This document shows, piece by piece, positions 1 to 8,496 of a stretch of DNA of 64,000 nucleotides. The stretch is from contig NZ_AEIU01000002.1 of the NCBI RefSeq assembly GCF_000165125.1, forward strand, positions 1 to 64,000. The letters are read 5' to 3'. Position 1 is the first letter of the stretch. Each line of letters begins with the position of its first letter. Source of the DNA: Vibrio caribbeanicus ATCC BAA-2122. GTDB taxonomy: Bacteria > Pseudomonadota > Gammaproteobacteria > Enterobacterales > Vibrionaceae. The notes below the pieces were generated by a model that had not been told where the DNA came from, ran no database searches, and was given only the letters and a program-made list of their open reading frames with translations. Position numbers and translations under genes: made by a program.

Positions 1-269
1 GGGATCACATGCAAGGAGATTTGTCTAAGCGCGGTTGCGGCTCCAAATAGTGCCCCCAGAAGGATAACGCCGTAGTGTCTTTGCGTAGGCCCATATTTAA
101 CATTGAGCAGAAAGCCGAACATAACCATAGCAAAGCCGACACGCTGAAGCAGACACAGCGGACACGGAAGCTCATTTAGGGCAAATTGGAGCACAAAGCC
201 TATCAGCAGAACAGCGGTTAATCCGAGCAAACCTAGAGTGTTTAAAAAGTTAATATGATCACGATTCAT
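1..269 (-). CDS. DsbB/DsbI-family disulfide bond formation protein, partial
   Basis: Reading the minus strand from the ATG at 269 gives an open frame that leaves the window at base 1, so only about 89 N-terminal residues are present. The first helix (roughly residues 10-30) is hydrophobic and is followed by LPCPLCLLQRVGF, the periplasmic CxxC (C36, C39) of DsbB-type quinone-dependent oxidases. A second hydrophobic helix follows. In the family this CxxC passes electrons from a DsbA-type thiol oxidase to quinone in the inner membrane. A good AAGGAG ribosome-binding site lies just upstream, and the DUF5993 gene sits immediately before it, so the two are probably co-transcribed. The second cysteine pair would lie outside the window and cannot be checked. 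Confidence 0.8.
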   Translation of the reverse strand, partial: MNRDHINFLNTLGLLGLTAVLLIGFVLQFALNELPCPLCLLQRVGFAMVMFGFLLNVKYGPTQRHYGVILLGALFGAATALRQISLHVI

Positions 270-281
270 TCCGCAGACTCC

Positions 282-437
282 TTATAACAAGATGGAAAGA
301 GAGTCAGTAGCATGGTGATTAAACCAATACAGCCCGACGATAACGGAAACACTGAAAAGACCATATCCGAGTGATTTTTTGCCGCAAAATGCTACGAGCA
401 TTGCAGCAAATAAGATGAAAAAAATGAGTGACATCAT
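282..437 (-). CDS. DUF5993-like 51-residue membrane protein
   Basis: A 51-codon minus-strand frame starts with two ATG codons (437 and 434) and stops 12 bases before the DsbB-like start. The protein is nearly all hydrophobic, with two predicted membrane helices (about residues 3-18 and 24-40) joined by a short basic loop (CGKKS). Length, membrane layout and placement in front of a DsbB/DsbI gene match the small DUF5993 proteins as I remember them. Function is unknown; location suggests a small partner of the thiol-oxidation pair. The AAGGAG site for dsbB overlaps its stop codon, which suggests translational coupling. Confidence 0.6.
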   Translation of the reverse strand: MMSLIFFILFAAMLVAFCGKKSLGYGLFSVSVIVGLYWFNHHATDSLSILL

Positions 438-1034
438 AAGGAAACCCTTACCTATAGTTTAGATATGTCCAAAGCAATTCAGTTCGTTGTCTCTACGATA
501 GAACAAATTATCCGAAGGCATGAATGTAAATCGACTTGAGTATTGCTTTTGTTAGCATTGAGAGCCTGTCACTTCCTGTGTACTACTCTTGGACATAAAT
601 TTATGTTTGTATTATCCCTCAACTACCTTAGATTGACTTAAGCCATCCTTCAATCTTTAAAGCAACAAGATAAGGTTGCGAAAACGTAAAGCACGAATGT
701 CAGTAAGAAATAGGTTGAGAGCTCTGCCTTGTATACAGAACCCGAAATGTGCTGCAAAAATTATCTTGAAAGGTCCAACAGACCCTTGCAATGCGGGTAT
801 AACTACACGTTGATGATTTAGTATTTCGCGGAGTTTGATTATTAAAACGACGTTATTACGTAAAATTGATTTTGATAGGCACAGAATATTAATTATAAGT
901 CAATGAGTTAGGGTTGGTTAGCTAATCTATGGTCACCCTTGCTGTATGTGTTGCTAACTAATTATGTGAATAATTGATTGGTTTATTATATTTCTGTAAT
1001 ATCCCCACTATTATTTAACAAGTGTTACATAAAA
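438..1034. other. Intergenic region between the DsbB-like operon and the first protease
   Basis: About 600 bases that must hold the divergent promoters of the minus-strand DUF5993-dsbB pair and of the plus-strand protease gene. The last 200 bases are AT-rich. I see no convincing open frame, tRNA or strong hairpin. Confidence 0.5.
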
Positions 1035-2252
1035 ATGAATAAAAAAAGGTTTGTTTTAGCAAGTTGTTTTGCAACAACATGCGCAGTTTCTGTGTCTCAA
1101 GCGTTTGCGAGTGGAATTGAGCCACGCATAATTGGCGGTGGTGATGCTGTTAAAAGTAAGTGGCCTTTTATGGTCTCTTTAGCCAACAAGAGTTCATTGT
1201 CAGGTTTTTGCGGTGCAAGTTTTCTGGGTGGGCGGTATATTTTAACGGCTGCACATTGTTTAGTGAAGAAAAACGGTCACGTAAAAAATCCAAGTGATAT
1301 TAAAGCTTATGTTGGCGCCTATAACCTGACTAATGGTACGGCAGACAAATACTCTGATATTGCAGCAGTTTATATCTATCCCGCATACGACGCTTCTCGC
1401 TTCAAGAATGATATTGCAATTTTAGAGTTAGTTCAGCCAATTTCCTCTGCCTCTGCCTCTGCCTCTGCCTCTACTATTGCTGCCGCTCCCACGATAAAAG
1501 GAGATCTTGACGTTGCTGGCTGGGGAAAAACCCGTGCTAATGATAACAATTCCTCTCCCTATATCTTACAAGAAGTAGAGGTTCCGTATGTCGATCACGG
1601 CACATGTACCAACCTCGGAAATAATTACAGTAATATTGATGAAAGGACTGCGTTTTGTGCAGGTCATCCAGCGGGTGGCAGAGATTCATGTCAGGGTGAC
1701 AGTGGCGGGCCGATTATTAATGATTTGAATAAACAGGTTGGTATTGTCAGCTGGGGAGACGGGTGTGCCAAGGCGGATGCCTACGGCGTTTATACAAGGG
1801 TTCAAGCCTTCAATGATTGGATAGAAAATAGTAAGTCTGACATTAGTTATCAGCAAGTACATATTTTGCCTTCTAAAGAAGGGGTTCACCAAGTTGATGT
1901 TGAATTTACTAATCTTAGTTCCAAAGCCTATGCAGGCTTAGACTTTAATTTGCCGTCGGGCGTTACACAAGAATCTCTAGATTGTAATGTGGCTCCAAAT
2001 GGTAAATGTAATGTAAGATTTAAAGTTAATGCGAGTGAGGCGCTGGCCACCAGTGATAAAGTCGTTATTCCTATGGAGAGTGTTAAGGAAGGTGCTACGA
2101 AGCAAAATCCTTCACTGGTCATTGGTACCAATGTTTTTAATGTTAAACGATCAGAACCAGTAAATACGCCTAAGGGTGGTGGAGGCGGCTCCACTTCACT
2201 CGGATTTGTGCTCCTCTCTGTATTGGCGTTATTTACCAGACGCTTTAAATAA
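1035..2252 (+). CDS. Secreted trypsin-like serine protease with GlyGly-CTERM tail (VesA/VesB type)
   Basis: A 405-residue S1 protease. The start at 1035 (MNKKRF) is chosen because it begins a normal signal peptide ending near AFA (about residue 25); an upstream in-frame start would add an unlikely extension. A short propeptide precedes the activation site R-IIGG. The catalytic triad is H74 (LTAAHC), D126 (NDIAIL) and S223 (GDSGGP), and D217 at the bottom of the S1 pocket predicts cleavage after Lys/Arg. Residues from about 270 to 380 form an extra beta-rich domain. The C-terminus is a Gly-rich linker, hydrophobic helix and TRRFK, the GlyGly-CTERM signal processed by rhombosortase on type II secretion substrates. 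A Ser-Ala repeat loop (residues about 137-146) is encoded by a hexanucleotide repeat. A paralogue follows at 2714. Confidence 0.93.
   Translation: MNKKRFVLASCFATTCAVSVSQAFASGIEPRIIGGGDAVKSKWPFMVSLANKSSLSGFCGASFLGGRYILTAAHCLVKKNGHVKNPSDIKAYVGAYNLTNGTADKYSDIAAVYIYPAYDASRFKNDIAILELVQPISSASASASASTIAAAPTIKGDLDVAGWGKTRANDNNSSPYILQEVEVPYVDHGTCTNLGNNYSNIDERTAFCAGHPAGGRDSCQGDSGGPIINDLNKQVGIVSWGDGCAKADAYGVYTRVQAFNDWIENSKSDISYQQVHILPSKEGVHQVDVEFTNLSSKAYAGLDFNLPSGVTQESLDCNVAPNGKCNVRFKVNASEALATSDKVVIPMESVKEGATKQNPSLVIGTNVFNVKRSEPVNTPKGGGGGSTSLGFVLLSVLALFTRRFK
1444..1472 (+). repeat. In-frame CCTCTG hexanucleotide repeat inside the protease gene
   Basis: Just under five tandem copies of CCTCTG encode a Ser-Ala run between the catalytic Asp and Ser regions of the first protease. 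The unit is six bases, so copy-number change would alter loop length without shifting the frame. The paralogue at 2714 has no such tract at the matching place. Confidence 0.85.
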
Positions 2253-2713
2253 CAGGACACTCTTAGCGACTCTGTATTCGCAGGGTCGCGTTCTTCCCAG
2301 AATTATCTTGATTAGACCATATCGCCGTTTTTTCTCGTCTCTACTGCCGTTTTACCACAATCATCGTAGTGGTATCTATTTGGCTTTGTTCATTCTCTTC
2401 ATATTCGTTGTTTTATTTATTAATCAATACTTCCAATGACTTGAGTTTTAAAATAGAGTCTTAACTCTGCTCCTTCTATTTCTCAAAAAAGATAAAATTT
2501 ACTTTATTGTAAAAATATTACTTTAAATTTAATTTAATTAGTTCATAAGCCGTGTCGAATCTGCTTAAATTCCCGCCTCAGTAAATTTGTTCAAACAACA
2601 TCCAAGGAACCGGTTAGCCAGCTTCTTTCATTTCTCGATAGATCAAGCTCGCGTTTGCTGCTCAATTTACTTCACTATCTCTTTTATCCAAGAAATTAAA
2701 CGAGCATTTTAAA
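2253..2713. other. Intergenic region between the two protease genes
   Basis: About 460 bases, AT-rich in the middle. It should hold the end of the first protease transcript and the promoter of the second. A frame of 87 codons crosses the 3' end of the first gene into this space (2176-2439), but it has no ribosome-binding site and overlaps a well-supported gene in another frame. I see no clear terminator or RNA gene. Confidence 0.4.
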
Positions 2714-3946
2714 ATGAAAAAAACAGCAACACTCTTGACACTTTTATCGCTAGTGGGGGTGGCTTCTTTTGTCCCAGCAGTAAGCAGCGAACCAGTTCCT
2801 GCTCAGTCAAAAATTATCGGCGGGGTCGATGCCAATAGAGGCGATTGGCCCTTCATGGTGCGTGTAGCTCCGAGTGGGGTTGATGTGAACTTAGGTTTAG
2901 GCTGTGGGGCCTCCTTCCTGGGGGACAAATATATCCTTACAGCGGCACACTGCTTGGACTTTCAGAAAGACAATAAAATCGCAGACCCGAGTAACATTGA
3001 TATTTATGTTGGAATTTATGATTTAGACAATCCGACTCAGGCGTTACCTGTGAAAACCTATTATGTGCACAAAGACTACAACAGCAAAACGATGCACAAT
3101 GACATAGCGATCATTGAACTCGAAAACTCGTTCTCAGGTTCACGTGTAGAGCTTCAAACTAAGCCTTATGCGTTCGTACCTAACGCTAATTTATCAGTAG
3201 CTGGGTGGGGAGTCATTGATGAAGTTACAAAGCAAACTCCAACGATCCTGAAAGAAGTGAAGGTGCCTTTTGTTGACACGCTTACCTGTCAGGCAGCTGG
3301 TGGTAGCTATCTCGATGTTGATGATTCGTCATTCTGTGCTGGCCTGCGATCTGGTGGAAAAGATTCATGTCAAGGTGATAGTGGGGGGCCTATCGTCAAC
3401 CAAGATGGAAAGCAAGTTGGGGTTGTGAGCTGGGGTGTCGGGTGTGCACAGCCCGGTAAGTACGGTGTTTACACCAATACAGTTGAGCTTGGAGATTGGA
3501 TTGATGGTCACTCTTCGGGAATAAATTACTCACAATTCCTCTTGGCTGATTCGCGCACTGGTGTGTATCATTTTAACGTGCCAATCAAAAATGACAGCCG
3601 GGATGAACTGGATATAAGAGGCGCCGTTTATGCCAATGGTATTACGGTGAGCAATAATAGTTGTGTTGGGGTTATTCCAGCAGGAACAGAGTGTTCATTT
3701 GATATTCACGTGGATGCTGGAGTGGCGATTACCGATAAAAAAGGTGCTCCGATCACTATCCGTGCTCAACATGGAGCTAAAATGATAGACCTCGATATGG
3801 CAGTTCGAGATGCCAAGTATAAAGAAGCACTATCTTGGCCTAGTAATGATATATCTTGGCCTAGAGGTGGGGATAGTGGTGGATCAACTTCGCTAGGATT
3901 TGTGATCCTCTCTGTATTGGCGTTTTTTACCAGACGCTTTAAGTAA
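2714..3946 (+). CDS. Secreted trypsin-like serine protease with GlyGly-CTERM tail (paralogue)
   Basis: A 410-residue S1 protease starting with a signal peptide (MKKTATLLTLLSL, cleavage near residue 25), then a short propeptide and the activation site K-IIGG. The triad is H79 (LTAAHC), D130 (NDIAII) and S223 (GDSGGP). D217 (KDSCQGDSGGP) again predicts trypsin-like specificity. A C-terminal domain of about 120 residues precedes a Gly-rich linker, the LGFVILSVLAF helix and basic TRRFK: the same GlyGly-CTERM tail as the upstream paralogue. The pair looks like an old tandem duplication, since the tails are nearly identical while the catalytic domains have diverged. Expected route: Sec export, type II secretion, then rhombosortase processing. 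A strong bidirectional terminator follows. Confidence 0.93.
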   Translation: MKKTATLLTLLSLVGVASFVPAVSSEPVPAQSKIIGGVDANRGDWPFMVRVAPSGVDVNLGLGCGASFLGDKYILTAAHCLDFQKDNKIADPSNIDIYVGIYDLDNPTQALPVKTYYVHKDYNSKTMHNDIAIIELENSFSGSRVELQTKPYAFVPNANLSVAGWGVIDEVTKQTPTILKEVKVPFVDTLTCQAAGGSYLDVDDSSFCAGLRSGGKDSCQGDSGGPIVNQDGKQVGVVSWGVGCAQPGKYGVYTNTVELGDWIDGHSSGINYSQFLLADSRTGVYHFNVPIKNDSRDELDIRGAVYANGITVSNNSCVGVIPAGTECSFDIHVDAGVAITDKKGAPITIRAQHGAKMIDLDMAVRDAKYKEALSWPSNDISWPRGGDSGGSTSLGFVILSVLAFFTRRFK

Positions 3947-3960
3947 GCTTTGAGATAGAC

Positions 3961-3990
3961 GAAAAGCGGCCGTAGGGCCGCTTTTCATTT
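3961..3990. terminator. Bidirectional rho-independent terminator
   Basis: The inverted repeat AAAAGCGGCC / GGGCCGCTTTT sits between two convergent genes (protease and UPF0149), with T-rich sequence on one side and A-rich on the other, so it can serve both strands. Confidence 0.85.
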
Positions 3991-4571
3991 TATTGCCCGT
4001 TTTCGACTATCAGGGCACCACGAATGGATAACCCGCACAACATGGTGGGCATAGCGTTATAAATCTCCTCGAACTGTTCGAGACCCTCGATACCTTGTTC
4101 TGCAAGCGTGGCAATTGAAGTGGCCGGATCATAGAGCATACTGATAGAGAGGAGCACACCACCGAGAAGTGCGTTGTCTTCACTATCTTCTGGCATCACG
4201 GTTTCCCAATCATCCCTTGCTAAGTTCCAACCTTGTAACATACCTTCACAAAACTCTCTCGTTGCCTCATTAACGATATCTTGTTCATCGAGTGAGCAGC
4301 TTTGCGGCCACTGCCAGCGATTCTCAAGAAGTGCTGGTCGATATTCGTTCCAGATCGCAATAATATGTTCGATATAGGTTTCGAGTAATTCACCGTCGCC
4401 AAAAGGAGCCACTTCTTCTCCTCCCCATAAAAATGGTAGCCATTCTTGAGGAGAAAGTTCATGGGGCGCTGCGGCCATCGCGGTCACGAATCCGTGTGTC
4501 TTGGGTTCATTGACGAGTTTGCCTTGTAATTCGGGCAATGCGAGAACTTCGGTTAGTGTCACAGTAGACAT
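3990..4571 (-). CDS. UPF0149 (YecA/YgfB) family protein
   Basis: A 193-residue soluble protein of acidic, helical character. LHG/PQEWLPFLWGG-like segments in the N-terminal half and EGMLQGWNLARDDWE in the centre fit the UPF0149 (YecA/YgfB) fold. Members are common next to housekeeping genes in gammaproteobacteria. No C-terminal Cys-rich SEC-type zinc motif is visible, so this is the short form. The biochemical role is not established. The gene is transcribed towards the protease and shares its terminator. It is separated by 120 bases from the divergent sensor kinase gene, so the two promoters must lie in 4572-4691. Confidence 0.75.
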   Translation of the reverse strand: MSTVTLTEVLALPELQGKLVNEPKTHGFVTAMAAAPHELSPQEWLPFLWGGEEVAPFGDGELLETYIEHIIAIWNEYRPALLENRWQWPQSCSLDEQDIVNEATREFCEGMLQGWNLARDDWETVMPEDSEDNALLGGVLLSISMLYDPATSIATLAEQGIEGLEQFEEIYNAMPTMLCGLSIRGALIVENGQ

Positions 4572-4691
4572 CCTTTATCTTTCAGAGAAATATTGATTGG
4601 AATATGGTAACAGCCAATCGTTGATATAAAAAGGTTGCTACTACGATATCTTCGCTATAATTTTGGATAAACAGTCGAATTCTAGGGCGTC

Positions 4692-6887
4692 ATGGATATA
4701 CGTTCATCACTCAAGAAAAAGAGCATATTTGCGCTGGCGATCTATTTAGCTATGGCAGTGTCTCTTATTGGCACGGTAAGTTACTTAGTTGTAGAGCCGC
4801 CTACTCGAACGCAATTGGAGAAAAATCTCGATGCTCGTACTGAGTTAATATCAACGGAAATACGAGAGCCCATTAATGGTTCGCTTGGTATTCTTCAAAG
4901 TGTGGTGAGCATAGGCAGCATCGACGAGCCGCAAGAGCGACAAGCCATAATGCTTGCAAGTTTGTTTGGCCTTATCGATGGTGTGACAGTGAGTGGTGGC
5001 CTTTGGCCAGTTCCTTACACTATTAGTGACACTGTTCCTTTTCAGAGTATTTTTTTCAATCGTGCCGCAGACGGTGCTGTTGATCGTGTCTACTCATGGG
5101 ATAACCCAGCATCTGGAGGCTATGATAAAGAAGCGTGGTATACCTCGGTGATTGATGCCCCTGTGGGGACCGTTTCTTGGTCTTCAGTCTATATTGACCC
5201 ATTCACTCACGTTCAGATGATCACAGCTTCCTCCCCTTACTACGTCAATGATCGATTTGCTGGTGTTGCTACGGTTGATATTTCACTTGAGAGTTTAGTC
5301 GCTTTTGTTCGAGTGCATGCTGAACAACATGATCTCGGGGTGATCTTGCGCGATGGTTATGGCGATGTGATAACCGAGCATAATTTTCAGCTTGTTGAGG
5401 ACATCTACATTAGTAAAAATCAATTTGGTGACTTCAATTGGACTGTGGATGTTGTTAATGCAAAGCGTCTAGTAAAAGAGCAAGTTTACGATTTAGTGCT
5501 CAATGTTGAGGCGGTAATCGTACCTATCATGCTTGCTTGCGTGATGCTCGGATACATGCTGATTAATCGATTTTTGATTTCACCTATTATTGTTATCGCT
5601 CGGCGTGTAGATGAGACGATGGAAGGGGGGGAGATCAAAGTTCGTTATCAAAGTGAAGATGAAATTAAATATTTGATTGACTCGTTTAATCAAAAAACTG
5701 TCTTTTTAGAAGAAGAGAAAGTTAAGGCACAAGCTTCGACTAAAGCAAAAAGTGCGTTTTTAGCGGTTTTGTCGCACGAGATCCGTACCCCAATGAATGG
5801 CGTCTTAGGAACAGCTCAGATATTGCAAAAAACGGAGATGACAGACGAGCAGAGAAAATATTTAAAAACACTGATCGACTCCGGCGAACATATGATGACT
5901 TTGCTTAACGAAATCCTCGATTTTTCAAAAGTTGAGCAAGGACATCTGGAGCTTGAGCATAAACCCTTCCCACTCGAGTCGGTACTCGGGAGTATCAACA
6001 GTGTATACAATACACTTTGCTGTGAGAAAGGCTTACAGTTTAAGGTTTACTCTGATGTGCCTATTGAGCGTTGGTATCGTTTCGATAAAGCTCGTCTTCG
6101 TCAAATACTTTTCAATCTGCTCAATAACGCGGTGAAATTTACTTCACGCGGGTATGTTGAGGTGTCGTTTACCGAAGAGATTATCGATGACCAGACATAC
6201 TTGCGCCTAAGAGTTCGAGATACTGGTATCGGTATTCCGAAAGAAGCCAGAGAAAAAGTGTTTAAGCCGTTTGAGCAAGCTGAGTCCTCAACAACTCGCA
6301 GATTTGGTGGTACAGGCCTTGGTCTAGCGATCGTCAACCAGCTTTGTGAGTTAATGGGTGGAAAAATTCAATTAACTAGCGAAGTCGGTATTGGTTCGTG
6401 TTTTGAGATAAGTTTTGCCGTTGAGATAAGCGAGCCCGTTTTCACTGAAATGGCGATGCATCACAAGCATGATTACAATGGCCTAAATGCCCTTATTGTG
6501 GAAGACAATAGAACCAACGCGATAATTCTCAATACATTTCTTAAAAATAAAGGCTTCGCTTGTGATTGTGTCGAGAATGGTGAATTGGCGGTTAAGGCCG
6601 CAATATCTCAAGACTATGATTTAATTCTGATGGACAATCATATGCCGGTGATGGATGGAGCTGAGGCAACAACGGCTATTCGTAAGCTGGCAAAAAACAA
6701 AGCGGGAATGTTAATTTTTGGTTGTACAGCAGATGTCTTTCAGGATACACGAGAGCGTATGATTGATGCTGGTGTTGACCATATTATCTCAAAGCCAATC
6801 GATGAAACTGAGTTGGATGATGTCCTCATTAACTACACTGAGAAATTGTACCAATTTAAGCCAGATCTTCTTGCGAACCTTCAATAG
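4692..6887 (+). CDS. Hybrid sensor histidine kinase with periplasmic Cache-like sensor and receiver domain
   Basis: A 731-residue inner-membrane kinase. Order: transmembrane helix 1 (about 13-35), a periplasmic sensor of about 230 residues that resembles double-Cache domains (motifs such as PYYVNDRFAGVATVDIS), transmembrane helix 2 (about 273-297), HAMP, HisKA with H362 in SHEIRTPMNG, HATPase with N (NAVKF), G1 (DTGIGI) and G2 (GTGLGL) boxes, then a receiver with phospho-acceptor D648 in LILMDNHMPVMDG. There is no C-terminal HPt domain, so phosphate must pass to a separate phosphotransfer protein. The gene stands alone: no response regulator is adjacent. Cache sensors usually bind small metabolites; the ligand cannot be read from sequence. 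Confidence 0.92.
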   Translation: MDIRSSLKKKSIFALAIYLAMAVSLIGTVSYLVVEPPTRTQLEKNLDARTELISTEIREPINGSLGILQSVVSIGSIDEPQERQAIMLASLFGLIDGVTVSGGLWPVPYTISDTVPFQSIFFNRAADGAVDRVYSWDNPASGGYDKEAWYTSVIDAPVGTVSWSSVYIDPFTHVQMITASSPYYVNDRFAGVATVDISLESLVAFVRVHAEQHDLGVILRDGYGDVITEHNFQLVEDIYISKNQFGDFNWTVDVVNAKRLVKEQVYDLVLNVEAVIVPIMLACVMLGYMLINRFLISPIIVIARRVDETMEGGEIKVRYQSEDEIKYLIDSFNQKTVFLEEEKVKAQASTKAKSAFLAVLSHEIRTPMNGVLGTAQILQKTEMTDEQRKYLKTLIDSGEHMMTLLNEILDFSKVEQGHLELEHKPFPLESVLGSINSVYNTLCCEKGLQFKVYSDVPIERWYRFDKARLRQILFNLLNNAVKFTSRGYVEVSFTEEIIDDQTYLRLRVRDTGIGIPKEAREKVFKPFEQAESSTTRRFGGTGLGLAIVNQLCELMGGKIQLTSEVGIGSCFEISFAVEISEPVFTEMAMHHKHDYNGLNALIVEDNRTNAIILNTFLKNKGFACDCVENGELAVKAAISQDYDLILMDNHMPVMDGAEATTAIRKLAKNKAGMLIFGCTADVFQDTRERMIDAGVDHIISKPIDETELDDVLINYTEKLYQFKPDLLANLQ

Positions 6888-6965
6888 TTGGGTGAATGCG
6901 AGGTAGTGAGTTAATCAAGCAAGCTCTGTAAAACTTATTTATTTTTAATCGTGATTTAGGAATGA

Positions 6966-7001
6966 AAAAAACTGAAATCATCTTTTTTCATTCAGTTTTT
7001 T
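6966..7001. terminator. Terminator after the hybrid kinase gene
   Basis: AAAAAACTGAA pairs with TTCAGTTTTTT across a 14-base loop, 80 bases downstream of the kinase stop. It is A-rich upstream and T-rich downstream, fitting an intrinsic terminator. Confidence 0.6.
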
Positions 7002-7091
7002 ATGTCTTTTTATCTAGCGGCTATTGATTAATCTAATTTATTATTCAACCATAAGATTCAGGACATAACGAAATATTGAAGTAGTCTTATT

Positions 7092-7363
7092 TATACCCAA
7101 GTGACTTGAAAATGAAGGATTTAGAGCGATGCCACAGTGCTGAGTTCAAGGGCAATGATGCAGTGGAATGATGGGCTCTTTTCAAGTTGTTTAACGAAGA
7201 AATAGTTGCCTTGCCTGCAAAGCAAGCCATTCTCACTAAACCTAGCATCGAGAGGTTGCTTGGATATATCATGCTTTTATATCTAAAGTCCTTACTTTTA
7301 TTTGGGTATATCACCTCCTAGCCATTCTCGCTGAACTTAGCATATTGAGGTTACTCGGGTATA
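7092..7363 (+). repeat. TATACCC-ended repeat element, composite copy
   Basis: The left end TATACCCAAGTGACTT starts at 7092. A first right end (GAGGTTGCTTGGATATA) finishes at 7268, making a deleted element of about 177 bp. A second partial copy of the right end follows and finishes with TTGAGGTTACTCGGGTATA at 7363. Internal blocks (AGAGCGATGCCACAGTG, TTGCCTGCAAAGCAAGCC) match the copies at 35410, 41906, 45618 and 62481. The end lies two bases before the start codon of the next gene. Confidence 0.85.
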
Positions 7364-7365
7364 AA

Positions 7366-8205
7366 ATGTATAAAGTGAACAATTGGGTTATTAGCCCAAA
7401 TTATCCTGTGGCGTTCAATTACAAGAGCAAAGAAGAAAAACGCATCGGTACTCATGACTATTTAGTTCTGATGATCCTATGTAATAACTTAGGGAATATA
7501 GTCACTAAAGACGACTTATTGGAAAAAGCTTGGCCGGGAAAGTTAGTCTCCGAAGGCTCATTAGTTCAGTCTGTTCGCAATATTAGAAACCTCTTAGAAG
7601 ATAATGGTAAAGAACAGAAGTATTTAAAAACCATTGCTAGGGTAGGTTATAAACTGGAATCGAGTGCTGTTTCCTATATTGAGGATCCTGAGATAGAGAA
7701 GCGTTACGTTACAAAATTGGGCGAGCCTGATGTTCTAGTAGCAATGAAAGCTAAAAGTGGAGCGTCTCGCTCAGTTGGTGATTTCAACCGTTTAAATTAT
7801 TCTCTATGTGGTGTGTTTGTTTTCATTTTAGTGGTATTTCCGTACTGGTATTTGCACCAATCAGAGCGTTACCCATCTGCAACTATTTACAAAGTCTTTG
7901 AGTCTGAATTTTTTAGTCTTTATTGGAACGATGTAAAAGAGGGAGAGCGGATCGCAGAAAAACTCTCGAGATTTAATAAAGAGTTATTTGGCCGACAGAA
8001 AGACATTAAATACATTATCTCAAGAACTCAAAGGGTAGTATCAATAGTGATCCTCAGAAAAGGACAGGAGCCACTTAACAAAGTATTTCTACTGAGTGGA
8101 AACGACGATAAAAAGTTTGTTGTACGCCATATTAAAGATGAGATAAGACAATATCTGCTGTATTCAAACGAAATTAAAGCGCAAGACCTAAAATCAGCTC
8201 ATTGA
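7366..8205 (+). CDS. ToxR/CadC-like transmembrane winged-helix regulator
   Basis: A 279-residue protein from the ATG at 7366; an in-frame TTG at 7345 lies inside the repeat element and is less likely. Residues about 5-105 form an OmpR/ToxR-type winged helix (LLEKAWPGKLVSEGSLVQSV, then a RVGYKLE wing). One transmembrane helix follows at about 147-165, and a periplasmic domain of about 115 residues makes up the rest. This layout is that of ToxR, TcpP and CadC, which bind DNA while anchored in the inner membrane and sense periplasmic signals. The target is unknown; the nearest candidate is the secreted sphingomyelinase gene 290 bases downstream. The repeat element abuts its start and probably replaces or reshapes its native 5' leader. 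Confidence 0.85.
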   Translation: MYKVNNWVISPNYPVAFNYKSKEEKRIGTHDYLVLMILCNNLGNIVTKDDLLEKAWPGKLVSEGSLVQSVRNIRNLLEDNGKEQKYLKTIARVGYKLESSAVSYIEDPEIEKRYVTKLGEPDVLVAMKAKSGASRSVGDFNRLNYSLCGVFVFILVVFPYWYLHQSERYPSATIYKVFESEFFSLYWNDVKEGERIAEKLSRFNKELFGRQKDIKYIISRTQRVVSIVILRKGQEPLNKVFLLSGNDDKKFVVRHIKDEIRQYLLYSNEIKAQDLKSAH

Positions 8206-8496
8206 ACGTAATGAGGATACGGTATCGATCATGAACTCAATGTTTGTGTGGGCGGCTACATAAGAGTATCAACTTACCATCTAGATGTGTTGAATGGCTC
8301 CTTTTTCAAAGCACGAATCAGGAAATCTGGGTGGCCAGGTATTGAGTAAAAGCACTATTATTAGTTCTATTAAAAAAAAGATCAAGATGGAAGACGGTTT
8401 AATTAGAGCAAAGTGATATTTTAATAAATTTCACCTTGTTCACTTTTTATTGTGGTGAGAAGTTGATGATGTATTAATCATTAGTGGGGCCGCAAT

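Noticed and set aside
2176-2439. 87-codon plus-strand frame between the two proteases
   Set aside because: It overlaps the well-supported end of the first protease in another frame, has no ribosome-binding site, and only its hydrophobic tail looks protein-like.
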